NCBI RefSeq assembly: GCF_001718195.1
Contig: NZ_MCNV01000001.1
Coordinates: 620,001-684,000 of the forward strand
From: Paraburkholderia nodosa
GTDB lineage: Bacteria; Pseudomonadota; Gammaproteobacteria; Burkholderiales; Burkholderiaceae
DNA length: 64,000 nt
Direction of reading: 5' to 3'
Shown: positions 33,134 to 42,111 of the stretch, piece by piece
How positions within the stretch are numbered: position 1 is the stretch's first letter
Layout of the letters: every line of letters begins with the position of its first letter
Made by a program: the position numbers and the translations under genes
Notes under the pieces: generated by a model
The model's input: the letters and a program-made list of their open reading frames with translations, nothing else
Databases searched by the model: none
What the model was told of the DNA's origin: nothing

Positions 33134-34858
33134 ATGACCGGGTTCACCCCTTCCGCGCAGGCCTTCATCGACGCACGCGAGCTGCTGCTGCGTCATCGCA
33201 CCGACTACGCACGCGCGTACGACGAATTCGCGTGGCCGAAGCTCGACACGTTCAACTGGGCGCTCGACTACTTCGACGTGATGGCGCGCGGCAACGACAA
33301 CCCGGCGCTCTGGATCGTCGACGACCTCGCGGACGGCGGCACGCGTTATTCGTTCGCGCAGATGTCGGAGCGTTCGTCGCGCATGGCGAATTTTTTGCGC
33401 GAGCAGGGTGTGACGCGAGGCGACCGCTTGCTGTTGATGCTGCCCAATCGCGTCGAACTCTGGGACGTGATGCTGGCGGCGATGAAGCTGGGCGCCATCG
33501 TGCTGCCTGCCACGACGCAGCTCTCGCCCGACGACGTGCGCGAACGCGTGGAAACGGGCGGCGCGCGCTGCGTCGTCGTGGACGCCGCCGAACTCGGCAA
33601 ATTCGATGCGCTCGACCCGAGCGTGAAGCGCATTGCGGTAGGCGCGGCGCCCGGTGCGTGCGAAGGCTGGATCGACCTTTCGCGCGCGTACGAAGCGAGC
33701 CCCGCGTTCGAACCCGACGGCCCGACGCGCGCCGCCGACCCGCTGCTGCTCTATTTCACCTCGGGCACGACCTCGAAGCCCAAGCTCGTCGAACACACGC
33801 ATGAGAGCTACCCCGTAGGCCACCTTTCGACGATGTACTGGATCGGCCTCATGCCCGGCGACATCCACTGGAACATCAGTTCGCCGGGCTGGGCCAAGCA
33901 TGCGTGGAGTTGCTTCTTCGCACCGTGGAACGCGCAGGCCTGCGTGTTCGTCTACAACTACGCGCGCTTCGTGCCGAAAGACACGCTCGCCGCCATCGTG
34001 CAATGCGGTGTGACCACGCTGTGCGCGCCGCCCACGGTGTGGCGCATGCTCGTGCAGGAGCCGCTCGCAACCTATGCAGTGAAGCTGCGCGAGATCGTGG
34101 GCGCGGGCGAGCCGCTCAATCCCGAGATCATCGAGCGCGTGCGCCACGCGTGGGGCATTACGATCCGCGACGGCTACGGCCAGACCGAAACGACCTGCCA
34201 GATCGGCAATTCGCCGGGCCAGCCCGTGGTGGCGGGCTCGATGGGACGGCCGCTGCCGGGCTACCGCGTGGAACTCGTCGATGCCGACGATCAGCCCGCA
34301 AGCGAGGGCGAAATCGCGCTGCCGATTGGGCGAGATTCGGCGCAGCGTCCGCTCGGCTTAATGACGGGCTACGCGAACAACGCAAAGGCGAGCGAATACG
34401 CCATGCGCAACGGCTACTACCACACGTCCGATGTCGCTTTGCTTCGCGACGACGGCTATTACGTCTACGTGGGCCGCGCCGACGACGTGTTCAAGTCGTC
34501 CGACTACCGCCTGAGCCCGTTCGAACTGGAGAGCGTGCTGATCGAGCACGAGGCGATTGCCGAGGCCGCGGTCGTGCCGAGTCCGGACGAGCTGCGCCTG
34601 TCCGTGCCGAAGGCCTTCGTCATCGTGCGTCAGGGCTTTGAGGCAGGCCCCGAACTCGCACGCGAGGTGTTCCGCTTCTCGCGTGAAAAGCTCGCGCCGT
34701 ACAAGCGCATTCGCCGCCTGCAATTCAGTGACCTGCCCAAGACCATCTCGGGCAAGATCCGCCGCGTCGAGCTGCGCCGGCGCGAAATGGAGCGCAGCGC
34801 CGAACCGGCGCGTCAGCCCGACGAGTATTGGGAAGAAGATTTCCCCGAGCTGCGCTGA
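33134..34858 (+). CDS. AMP-forming acyl-CoA synthetase
   Basis: Acyl-adenylate-forming ligase of 574 residues. The P-loop-like core LLYFTSGTTSKPKLVEHTH, the ATP motif RDGYGQTETTCQIG, the hinge VYVGRADDVFKSSDYRLSP and the C-terminal lysine motif LPKTISGKIRRVELR are all present. It fits the medium/short-chain acyl-CoA synthetase group. It would activate a free acid such as isobutyrate for the surrounding acyl-CoA pathway; substrate is inferred. Its ribosome site is provided by a repeat element. Confidence 0.88.
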   Translation: MTGFTPSAQAFIDARELLLRHRTDYARAYDEFAWPKLDTFNWALDYFDVMARGNDNPALWIVDDLADGGTRYSFAQMSERSSRMANFLREQGVTRGDRLLLMLPNRVELWDVMLAAMKLGAIVLPATTQLSPDDVRERVETGGARCVVVDAAELGKFDALDPSVKRIAVGAAPGACEGWIDLSRAYEASPAFEPDGPTRAADPLLLYFTSGTTSKPKLVEHTHESYPVGHLSTMYWIGLMPGDIHWNISSPGWAKHAWSCFFAPWNAQACVFVYNYARFVPKDTLAAIVQCGVTTLCAPPTVWRMLVQEPLATYAVKLREIVGAGEPLNPEIIERVRHAWGITIRDGYGQTETTCQIGNSPGQPVVAGSMGRPLPGYRVELVDADDQPASEGEIALPIGRDSAQRPLGLMTGYANNAKASEYAMRNGYYHTSDVALLRDDGYYVYVGRADDVFKSSDYRLSPFELESVLIEHEAIAEAAVVPSPDELRLSVPKAFVIVRQGFEAGPELAREVFRFSREKLAPYKRIRRLQFSDLPKTISGKIRRVELRRREMERSAEPARQPDEYWEEDFPELR

Positions 34859-34877
34859 TATCCACACGGAGTCCGAA

Positions 34878-35663
34878 ATGATCGAATTCGAGTACGCGCA
34901 TGAGGGCGCGGTGGCCCTGCTCACGCTTTCGCGGCCGCCCGCGAATGCCTTTACAGTCGACGGCTTGCGTCAGCTGCAGCAGGTCATCGAGGCGTTCGAC
35001 CGCGAGCCGCAGGTGCGCGCGGTCGTCATCACCGGCAGCGGTCCGAAGTTCTTCAGCGCGGGCGCCGACCTCAATGCCTTCGCCAGTGGCGATCGCGAGG
35101 TCGCACGCACGGCGGCGAGCGCGTTCGGCGCGGCATTCGAGGCGCTGCAGAAGGCGCGGCCCGTGGTCATCGCGGCGATCAACGGCTATGCCATGGGCGG
35201 CGGCCTGGAGTGCGCGCTTGCGTGCGATATCCGCATTGCCGAAGAGCATGCGCAACTCGCGCTGCCCGAGCCTGCCGTGGGGCTGCTGCCCTCCGGCTGC
35301 GGCACGCAGACCTTGCCCTGGCTCGTGGGCGAAGGCTGGGCCAAGCGCATCATCCTCACGGGCGAACGCGTGGACGCGCAAACGGCCCTGCGCATCGGTC
35401 TCGTGGAAGAAGTCGTCGCAACCGGCGGCGCCCGCGAGGCCGCGCTCGCCATGGCCGCGCGCGTGGCGGGCTTGAGCCCGCAGGCGGTCACCTTCAGCAA
35501 ATCGCTGATCCATCAGGCGCGCAACGGCGTGCCGCGCAGCGCTGCGCTCGCCGTCGAGCGCGAGCGCTTCGTCGATCTGTTCGATTCGCCCAACCAGCGC
35601 GAGGGCGTCAACGCGTTTCTGGAGAAGCGCAAGCCACGCTGGCATATTGAAACGGAGAACTAG
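34878..35663 (+). CDS. Enoyl-CoA hydratase (methacrylyl-CoA type)
   Basis: Crotonase-fold hydratase of 261 residues. The oxyanion hole is at FFSAGADLNAFA and YAMGGGLECALACDIR. Both catalytic glutamates are kept: the one in GGGLECAL and the one in LALPEPAVGLLPSGCGTQ. A GGAG ribosome site precedes the ATG. It sits between the ligase and the hydroxyisobutyryl-CoA hydrolase, so hydration of methacrylyl-CoA is likely. Confidence 0.85.
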   Translation: MIEFEYAHEGAVALLTLSRPPANAFTVDGLRQLQQVIEAFDREPQVRAVVITGSGPKFFSAGADLNAFASGDREVARTAASAFGAAFEALQKARPVVIAAINGYAMGGGLECALACDIRIAEEHAQLALPEPAVGLLPSGCGTQTLPWLVGEGWAKRIILTGERVDAQTALRIGLVEEVVATGGAREAALAMAARVAGLSPQAVTFSKSLIHQARNGVPRSAALAVERERFVDLFDSPNQREGVNAFLEKRKPRWHIETEN

Positions 35664-35666
35664 GCA

Positions 35667-36814
35667 ATGAATGCAACACCCGCTTCCGCCCAGGCTGCAA
35701 CGGAAGCCGAACAGGACGTGCTGTTTCGCGTGGTCAATCGCGTGGCGATCGTCACGCTCAACCGGCCCGCTGCGCTCAATGCGCTTTCGCACGCCATGGT
35801 GCGCGAGCTGGCTGTGCTGCTGGAACGCGTGCGCACAGACGACGGCATCGTCGCGCTCGTGCTGGAAGGTGCGGGCCCGAAAGGTTTTTGCGCGGGCGGC
35901 GACGTGCGCGCGATCTATCGGCTCGCACGCGAGAAAGCGCGCGAAGGCGCGAATGGCTGGCAACGATTCTTCGTCGACGAATATCGCCTCGACTACGCGT
36001 TGCACACGTTTTCCAAGCCGCTCGTCGCGCTGCTCGACGGCGTGACGATGGGCGGCGGCATGGGTCAGGCCAGGCGGCGGCGCTGCGGGTGGCGACTTCG
36101 CGCACGAAGATCGCGATGCCGGAAACGCGCATCGGGCTCTTGCCCGATGTGGGCGCGACGCACTTCCTCGCGAAGATGCCGGTGGAAATGGCGCTATACG
36201 TGGGCCTGACCGGCGCAATGCTCAGCGGCGCGGACGCGCTGCATTGCGGCCTTGCGGATGCCTGTGTGCCGGGCGAATGGCTCGATGGCTACGAGGCGCG
36301 TCTGCTCGCCGCGCAATGGTCGGGCGATGTGCATGCTTCGTTGCGCGAAGTATTCGTCGCGCCGTGTCACGAGGCTAACGATGGTGCGCTCGCTTCCTTC
36401 ACGCCGCTCATCGTGCGGCACTTCGACCGCCGTCTGCGTGTCGAGCAGATCGTCGCATCGCTGCGCGCCGACCTCGAACGCGAACACGCGCAAGCCGAAC
36501 GAGCGTGGCTCGAAGCCACACTCGAAGCGCTCACGCACTATTCGCCGACGATGCTCGAAGTCACGCGCGAAGCGCTGTTGCGAGGCCGCCAGATGACGCT
36601 CGCCGAGTGCTTCCGCATGGAGCTTGGCATCGTTGGCCGTGCGATCGAGGAAGGCGACTTCTGCGAAGGCGTGCGCGCGCATCTCGTCGACAAGGATCGC
36701 AAGCCGCGCTGGGCGCCCGCCACGCTCGTCGAGGTGCGGCCTGAACGCGTGCAGCATTTTCTTGCGTCGCCGTGGCGCGGCGAGGCGCATCCGCTGGCGG
36801 ACCTCGGCGCATAA
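35667..36814 (+). pseudogene. 3-hydroxyisobutyryl-CoA hydrolase, frameshifted
   Basis: The reading frame starts as a normal HIBCH/enoyl-CoA hydratase-family protein (PKGFCAGGDVRAIYRLAREK, then LLDGVTMGGGMG) and changes frame at about 36063-36065. Downstream coding continues with SGQAAALRVATSRTKIAMPE, then TRIGLLPDVGATHFLAKMPV, to a normal C-terminus ending LADLGA. The total span of 1148 bases is one short of a multiple of three, consistent with loss of a single base in the GGC-rich segment. Without it the protein would be 382 residues, normal for the family. As it stands, translation in the first frame stops at 36209. It may be a true mutation or a sequencing error. Without the enzyme, valine/isobutyrate flux would stop at hydroxyisobutyryl-CoA. 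Confidence 0.85.
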
Positions 36815-36818
36815 CGGT

Positions 36819-38267
36819 TCAGTCGGAAGACTCGCGCGCCGAAGGCTCGCGCAGGGCGGCGAGGCGCAGTTCACGTTCGGCGCCAACTGCTGGCGTGCCG
36901 TGGGAGGGGCCCTGCGCACGCGTCAGCAGCCGCAGCGTGGCGACCGAACCTGCCACGGCGAGCAGCAGCGGGATCGCGAGATCGTGATTCGCGTGCGTGA
37001 ATTCGAGAATCAGCACGGTCGCGGTGACGGGCATCTGCATCGAGGACGCGAGAAACGCACCCGCGCCGACGATCGCAAATGCACCCGGCGATAGACCCGG
37101 CCAAACATGGTTCACCAGCCCGGCGATCACGATGGCGAGCAACGCGCCGTTCGCGAGCCCTGGCGTGAGCAGGCCGCCCTTGGCGCCTGCGCGCAACGTG
37201 GTCGTCGTGATGAAGACGCGCAGCACGAGCAGCGTCGCCGCGAGGCCAATGCCGAGATTGTCGTCGAAGCTCAGGCCGGCCGCGCCCTTGCCGTTGCCGG
37301 GCAACTGCGGAAACCAGATGGCCAGCAGGCCAATGCCCGCGAAATTGACGAGAGTGTAGAGCGGCAGCCGCCAGTCTTTGGGCGAGGCGTCGCGCGCGCG
37401 GCTCGTCAGGCGCGCGAAACCGTGCGCGGCTGCGCCGAACACCGGCCCGCAGAGCACCGACCACACCACGAGCTGCGCATTGATGCCGTAGGCGGGCACG
37501 TGGTATTGCTGCGCGTCGCCGAGACCGATCCATGCGATCACGGCCGCAATGGCCGAGGTGCTGATCGCCGGCACCGCCACCGACCAGCCGAACGTGCCGA
37601 GCAGCACTTCGAGTACGAACATCGCGCCGCCCAGCGGCACGTTGTAGACAGCCGCGAGCCCCGCGCCCGCGCCGCACGCGATCATCACGCGGCGCTCCGC
37701 GGCGGTGAGGCCGGTGCGCTTCGCGAGCCAGCTCGCAAACGCGGCGCCGATCTCGCGCGGCGCGACTTCGCGCCCGAGCGGCGAACCCATCGCGACGGTC
37801 ACGATCTGCAGCAGCGCGTGCACGGTGGTCGCAAAAATGGGCATGCGCTTGCCGCCCGGCTTGATCGCTGCGCTGATGCTCACGAGCGGGCGCGCGTAGC
37901 GATAGAGCGCCCACCATCCCCCTCCGGCGATCAGCCCGCACGCCACGAGTACCGCCACGCGCCGCGAGGGCGCGGTATCGGTCACACCCTGCAGAAAGCT
38001 CTCCTCGCCGATGATGTGCCCCGCGCCGTAGCCGTAGGCGACGTGCTGGATCGCATGCAGCAGCAGCGCGAGCAGCATGCCGGAGAGACCCGCGCCGATG
38101 CCGGTGAGCACGGTCACCATCGCCAGCGTGACGAGCGGGCTGCGTGGCGGCGGACGAACGGCGGTGGCGCGCGGGCGCGGCGCGGGTTGGGGCGCGGGTT
38201 GGTGCGGGAAGGATGACACGGCGGCAAGACAGGCGTGGGAGTCGCCAGGCGACGGGCTGGTGCCCAT
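36819..38267 (-). CDS. CLC-family chloride channel/antiporter
   Basis: A 482-residue CLC membrane protein. Selectivity-filter motifs are visible: GSPLGREVAPREIGAAFASW (the gating Glu of GRE is kept) and AKGGLLTPGLANGALLAIVI. An N-terminal Pro-rich cytosolic stretch of about 45 residues precedes the first helix. There is no CBS domain; the C-terminus is short and charged. Likely exchanges chloride and protons, as for other bacterial CLC proteins. The 3' end is 4 bases from the convergent frameshifted hydrolase. Confidence 0.9.
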   Translation of the reverse strand: MGTSPSPGDSHACLAAVSSFPHQPAPQPAPRPRATAVRPPPRSPLVTLAMVTVLTGIGAGLSGMLLALLLHAIQHVAYGYGAGHIIGEESFLQGVTDTAPSRRVAVLVACGLIAGGGWWALYRYARPLVSISAAIKPGGKRMPIFATTVHALLQIVTVAMGSPLGREVAPREIGAAFASWLAKRTGLTAAERRVMIACGAGAGLAAVYNVPLGGAMFVLEVLLGTFGWSVAVPAISTSAIAAVIAWIGLGDAQQYHVPAYGINAQLVVWSVLCGPVFGAAAHGFARLTSRARDASPKDWRLPLYTLVNFAGIGLLAIWFPQLPGNGKGAAGLSFDDNLGIGLAATLLVLRVFITTTTLRAGAKGGLLTPGLANGALLAIVIAGLVNHVWPGLSPGAFAIVGAGAFLASSMQMPVTATVLILEFTHANHDLAIPLLLAVAGSVATLRLLTRAQGPSHGTPAVGAERELRLAALREPSARESSD

Positions 38268-38347
38268 TGTAGCGAGGGCATGGGGGCGGCGCGTCGAGCA
38301 CGTTCAGCGCGCCCGGCACGTCCCCCCCAAGGTTCGGCAAAAGCGAA

Positions 38348-38378
38348 AACGCCCGCCGCGCGTCACGCGGCGGGCGTT
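38348..38378 (-). terminator. Terminator after ppnP
   Basis: AACGCCCGCCGCG (38348-38360) pairs with CGCGGCGGGCGTT (38366-38378), a 13-bp perfect stem with a 5-base loop, just past the ppnP stop. The minus strand continues TTCGCTTTT. Confidence 0.8.
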
Positions 38379-38394
38379 CGAATCGATGCAGCGC

Positions 38395-38715
38395 TTACAG
38401 GTAGCTGCAAACGTAGTCGAGCGTCTCGACCACTTCGATGTCGAAACGGCTCTTGCCCGGCACGGAGAAAGACTCGCCGGCGCCGTAGGTCTTCCACTCG
38501 TCGGTGCCTTTGAGGCGGATGCGGCACTGGCCGGCCTGCACTTCCATCAGTTCGGCGGCGTCGGTGCCGAAGTTCAGCGTGCCCGGCAGGATCACGCCGA
38601 GCGTCTTGCGTGAGCCGTCGGCGAACAGCACGGTGTGCGACACGCACTTGCCGTCGAAGTAGACGTTGGCGCGTTTGATTACGGAAACCTGGTCGAATTG
38701 TGCTGCTGCCGTCAT
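38395..38715 (-). CDS. ppnP: Pyrimidine/purine nucleoside phosphorylase PpnP
   Basis: A 106-residue cupin-type nucleoside phosphorylase (formerly DUF1255/YaiE). The typical sequence runs [40 protein letters not shown] and [13 protein letters not shown]. The start at 38715 follows AGAGGAAG. It phosphorolyses several ribonucleosides in family members characterised elsewhere. Monocistronic. Confidence 0.92.
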   Translation of the reverse strand: MTAAAQFDQVSVIKRANVYFDGKCVSHTVLFADGSRKTLGVILPGTLNFGTDAAELMEVQAGQCRIRLKGTDEWKTYGAGESFSVPGKSRFDIEVVETLDYVCSYL

Positions 38716-38856
38716 GGCGGTCTTCCTCTGTCTTCGTGAATGGAACCGGGCGCCGGGACGACTTCTCGTCCGGGGCGAGGCCGCCATCATACCGGCAGTC
38801 GGGCGCGGCGGGCGGATGGCATCGCCGTACAGCCATTCGGTTTGCGAATTGGATAT

Positions 38857-38884
38857 TTACAAACAAATGACCAGTTATTACAAT
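38857..38884 (+). promoter_or_regulatory. Promoter of the TonB-dependent receptor
   Basis: TTACAA (38857-38862) and TACAAT (38879-38884) with a 16-base spacer, in an AT-rich stretch. The predicted start near 38891 falls next to the Fur-like site. Confidence 0.65.
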
Positions 38885-38893
38885 CGCTATCAC

Positions 38894-38914
38894 AAATGAG
38901 AATCATGCGCATTT
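38894..38914. promoter_or_regulatory. Fur-like box over the receptor transcription start
   Basis: AAATGAGAATC-ATGCGCATTT is an imperfect 21-bp palindrome (the left half AAATGAGAA fits the Fur consensus well) placed at the likely transcription start. Iron repression is expected. Confidence 0.7.
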
Positions 38915-38950
38915 GCAACTACGATAATTCGCCGACCAACTCGCCTACTC

Positions 38951-41212
38951 ATGTCCGTCCATTTCCCGACGCGGATGCGCGCCATCGCCTCCGTCGCTGC
39001 GCTCTATTGCTCCGGTTTCTTCGCATCGCCGCTCGTTCACGCGCAAACCGCGCCCGCCGCCGATAGTCCTCCCGCCGCGAGTGCAGCGGCAGCACCGCCC
39101 GCATCGTCTACTGCGGCCACGGAAAGCACGCTGCCCGCCGTGAAGGTCGTTTCGGCGCCTTCCGAGATGCAGACCAAAACGCTCGGGTCGTACAAGTTCA
39201 CCGCGCCGCTCATCGACACGCCGCGCTCCATCACGGTGATTCCTGAAGAGGTGCTCAAGCAGAAGAACGTCACGACGTTCCAGGACGCGCTGCGCACGGT
39301 GCCCGGCATCACGTTCCTGGGCGGCGACGCGGCGGCGAATCCGTCCGCGGACCGGCCCGTGATTCGCGGCTTCGAGTCGCGCAACTCGATCTTCGTGGAC
39401 GGCATGCGCGACTCGGGCGTGCAGAACCGCGAAACCTTCGATGTGCAGAACATCAGCGTCATCAAGGGTCCGGACTCGGTGTATGCCGGGCGCGGGTCGG
39501 TAGGCGGCAGCATCGACATCACGACGAAAACGCCGCAGGCCGACAACTTCATCAACGGCAGCGTGGGCCTTGGCACCGATAGCTACAGGCGCGCCACCAT
39601 CGACTGGAACCAGACGCTCAACGACACCACGGCGTTCCGCCTGAACGCCATGGGCCACGACGCCGACCAGGCCGGTCGCACCGACGTGTACAGCAAGCGC
39701 TGGGGCGTGGCGCCCTCGATCGCGTTCGGCCTGAATACGCCGACCACGGTCACGGTGAGCTACTACCACCTGAACACCTACGACATGCCCGACTTCAGCG
39801 TGCCGTTCCGCTCGACGGGCGGCACGCCGGTGTCGTCCAACCGCGGCCAGTTCTACGGCCTGAACTCGCGCGACTACCGCTACGGCCAGACCGACACGGG
39901 TGAAGTGAAGGTGGAGCACCGCATCAACGACGCGTGGAAGATCCAGAACACCACGATGTTCGGCCGCTCGACGCTCGACTACGTGGCGACCAATCCGCAG
40001 TTGACGAACGCGACCTCGAACATCCTCAGCCTGCAGGCCAAGAGCGGCAAGTACGCGACCAACAGCGTCGCGAACCAGACCGAGGCGAACGGCAAGTTCG
40101 ATCTCTACGGCATGCGCCACACGTTCACGGCGGGCGTGGAATTCAGCCACGAGCAGGACCTGTACGAGGGCTATCTCGTGACCGATTCGGCGGGCAACAA
40201 CATCCGCTCGGGCGGCCCGTGCTCGGTTGCGTACAACTGCGCGTCGATCAACAACTGGAACCCGAATAACCCGTGGACGGGCAGCATCGTCCTCAATGGC
40301 GACAAGAGCTTCCCGGGACCTGCCACGCATACGCAGACGAATATCGCTTCGGCGTACATGTTCGACAGCGTGCAGCTTTCCGAGCGCTGGATCTTCAACG
40401 CGGGCTTGCGTTTCGACCGCTACGACGTGAGCGCGCAGCAGGCGGGCGTGGCCGATCTGTCGAACACGTCGAATCTCTTCAGCTACCAGTTCGGCCTCGT
40501 GTTCAAGCCGGTGCCGACCTTGAGCCTTTATGCGTCGTACGGCACCTCGGCGAATCCGCCGGGCTCGAATTCGGGTCTCGGGGGCGGCACGGACCAGATC
40601 ACGGCTACGAACAAGGACCTCGCGCCCGAGCGCTCGCGCAATATCGAAGTGGGCGCGAAGTGGGACGTGCTCGATCAGCGCCTCTCGCTCACCACCGCGT
40701 TGTTCCAGACCGACAAGACGAACGCGCGCGTGAGCGACGGCCTGGGCGGCACGATCAACGCGGGCTCGCAACGCGTGCGCGGCTTCGAGTTCGGTTTCGC
40801 GGGCAACGTGACGAACAAGTGGTCCGTGTTCGGCGGCTATTCGTATCTCGATGCGATCACGACCGATGCCGGCCCGGCGAGCCCCACGCTCTCCGGCTTG
40901 CCGATGGTGATGGTGCCCAAGCACAACTTCACGCTGTGGACGAGCTACGACGTGCTGCCAAAGCTCACGGTGGGTGCGGGCGCAACGGTTTCGAGCCTGA
41001 CGTATGCATCGGTTTCGGCGACGTCGCGCAAGTGGACGCCGGGCTATGCGCGCTTCGATGCTGCGGCGACGTGGCGTGTGTCGAAGAAAATCGATCTGCA
41101 GCTCAACGTGAACAACATCTTCGACAAGGCGTACTACCAGAGCGCATATCCGATCTACGCAACCTGGGCGCCGGGCCGCTCGGCGGTGGTGACGGTGAAC
41201 TTCTATCAGTGA
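38951..41212 (+). CDS. TonB-dependent siderophore receptor
   Basis: Outer-membrane receptor of 753 residues. Signal peptide to about residue 31 (FFASPLVHAQ), then an Ala/Pro-rich linker and TonB-box-like TLPAVKVVSAP. The plug domain has PRSITVIPEEVLKQKN, DALRTVPGITFLGGD and VIKGPDSVYAGRGSVGGSID. A 22-strand barrel follows and ends in the typical C-terminal aromatic VTVNFYQ. It is most like receptors for catecholate siderophores. The promoter carries a Fur-like box, so it is iron-regulated. No siderophore biosynthesis or ABC transporter genes are next to it. Confidence 0.9.
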   Translation: MSVHFPTRMRAIASVAALYCSGFFASPLVHAQTAPAADSPPAASAAAAPPASSTAATESTLPAVKVVSAPSEMQTKTLGSYKFTAPLIDTPRSITVIPEEVLKQKNVTTFQDALRTVPGITFLGGDAAANPSADRPVIRGFESRNSIFVDGMRDSGVQNRETFDVQNISVIKGPDSVYAGRGSVGGSIDITTKTPQADNFINGSVGLGTDSYRRATIDWNQTLNDTTAFRLNAMGHDADQAGRTDVYSKRWGVAPSIAFGLNTPTTVTVSYYHLNTYDMPDFSVPFRSTGGTPVSSNRGQFYGLNSRDYRYGQTDTGEVKVEHRINDAWKIQNTTMFGRSTLDYVATNPQLTNATSNILSLQAKSGKYATNSVANQTEANGKFDLYGMRHTFTAGVEFSHEQDLYEGYLVTDSAGNNIRSGGPCSVAYNCASINNWNPNNPWTGSIVLNGDKSFPGPATHTQTNIASAYMFDSVQLSERWIFNAGLRFDRYDVSAQQAGVADLSNTSNLFSYQFGLVFKPVPTLSLYASYGTSANPPGSNSGLGGGTDQITATNKDLAPERSRNIEVGAKWDVLDQRLSLTTALFQTDKTNARVSDGLGGTINAGSQRVRGFEFGFAGNVTNKWSVFGGYSYLDAITTDAGPASPTLSGLPMVMVPKHNFTLWTSYDVLPKLTVGAGATVSSLTYASVSATSRKWTPGYARFDAAATWRVSKKIDLQLNVNNIFDKAYYQSAYPIYATWAPGRSAVVTVNFYQ

Positions 41213-41250
41213 TCGCGCGCGCCGCTAACGTCGCTTTCGGCGAGGCATGA

Positions 41251-41284
41251 AAAAAGGGGCGCTCGCGAGGAGACGCCCCTTTTT
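41251..41284. terminator. Shared terminator, receptor/encapsulin
   Basis: AAAAAGGGGCG (41251-41261) pairs with CGCCCCTTTTT (41274-41284). T-runs flank on both strands, so it can end both the receptor and encapsulin transcripts. Confidence 0.85.
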
Positions 41285-41310
41285 CGTGGCCTGCGAGAAT
41301 CAGCGCAGGC

Positions 41311-42111
41311 TCACTCCGGCTTCACCGCCACCGAAGCCTCGGAGGTCAGCATCATGAACGTGAAACTCTCCTGCAGATACAGCTTCACGCTCTTGTCGTC
41401 ATGCGACGAATACCCAATCGACACGTCCTGCCCGAGGTGGAACGCGAAATCGCCGCCACGCGTGCTCAGGATCGCGCCGCCCTCGATGGCCGGCGCCCAG
41501 ATGATCTCGCCATTCACGAGGCGGCGAATGTGCTCGAGAATCGGATAACCCTGGTCGCTCGCTTCGCTCACCGCCGTGTACGCATCGGAGCCGAGCAGCA
41601 CCGCATACGGGCCGTCCACGCCTTGCAGGCGCAACTGTTCGAGCGCCTTGGCGATGACCGTGGGGTAATCGGCGATATCGGCGGGCATCGGCAGGATCGG
41701 GTTCGACGAGCCTTCGCGGATGCCGGTGATCTGCGCGGCCTTGTAGCCGTCGAAAATCGCACGGTCTTCCGCGAACGCGAGGCGCGTGGCCGCGTCCTTG
41801 GCCGGCTGCCAGTCGGAGTCTTCGGCGCCGCGCTCCACGGCGTCGATGGCTTCGCGCGAAAGCTCGAACGGCACGCGCAGTTCCACGATCGCCTTCACTT
41901 CGCGCTGGCGCGCGCGGATGCCTTCGAGCGGCGCTTCGATGCCGTTCTGGTGGCCGGTGCCGACCGCCGCGAGCGCGGGGCCGCCGGGGCCCTCGACGTC
42001 CACGACGCGGCGGCCCGCGAGCGAGCGCTTGAAGGTGCGCGCAACTTCTTCTTCGATTTGCGACCACGCGGCCGTGGAAATGGGCGCCAGCTCGCGATGG
42101 AGGTTATTCAT
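41311..42111 (-). CDS. Family 1 encapsulin shell protein
   Basis: HK97-fold nanocompartment shell of 266 residues, the normal length. It begins NNLHRELAPISTAAWSQIEE, and KRSLAGRRVVDVEGPGG and GIEAPLEGIRARQREVKAIV are family landmarks. The C-terminus has VSIGYSSHDDKSVKLYLQES. AAAGGAG lies 10 bases upstream. The start overlaps the end of the DyP gene by 8 bases, and that DyP has a matching cargo tag, so the shell encloses the peroxidase. Confidence 0.95.
   Translation of the reverse strand: MNNLHRELAPISTAAWSQIEEEVARTFKRSLAGRRVVDVEGPGGPALAAVGTGHQNGIEAPLEGIRARQREVKAIVELRVPFELSREAIDAVERGAEDSDWQPAKDAATRLAFAEDRAIFDGYKAAQITGIREGSSNPILPMPADIADYPTVIAKALEQLRLQGVDGPYAVLLGSDAYTAVSEASDQGYPILEHIRRLVNGEIIWAPAIEGGAILSTRGGDFAFHLGQDVSIGYSSHDDKSVKLYLQESFTFMMLTSEASVAVKPE

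Noticed and set aside
38945..40924. Open frame of 659 codons on the minus strand
   Set aside because: Antisense to the TonB-dependent receptor, which has a signal peptide, plug and barrel end.
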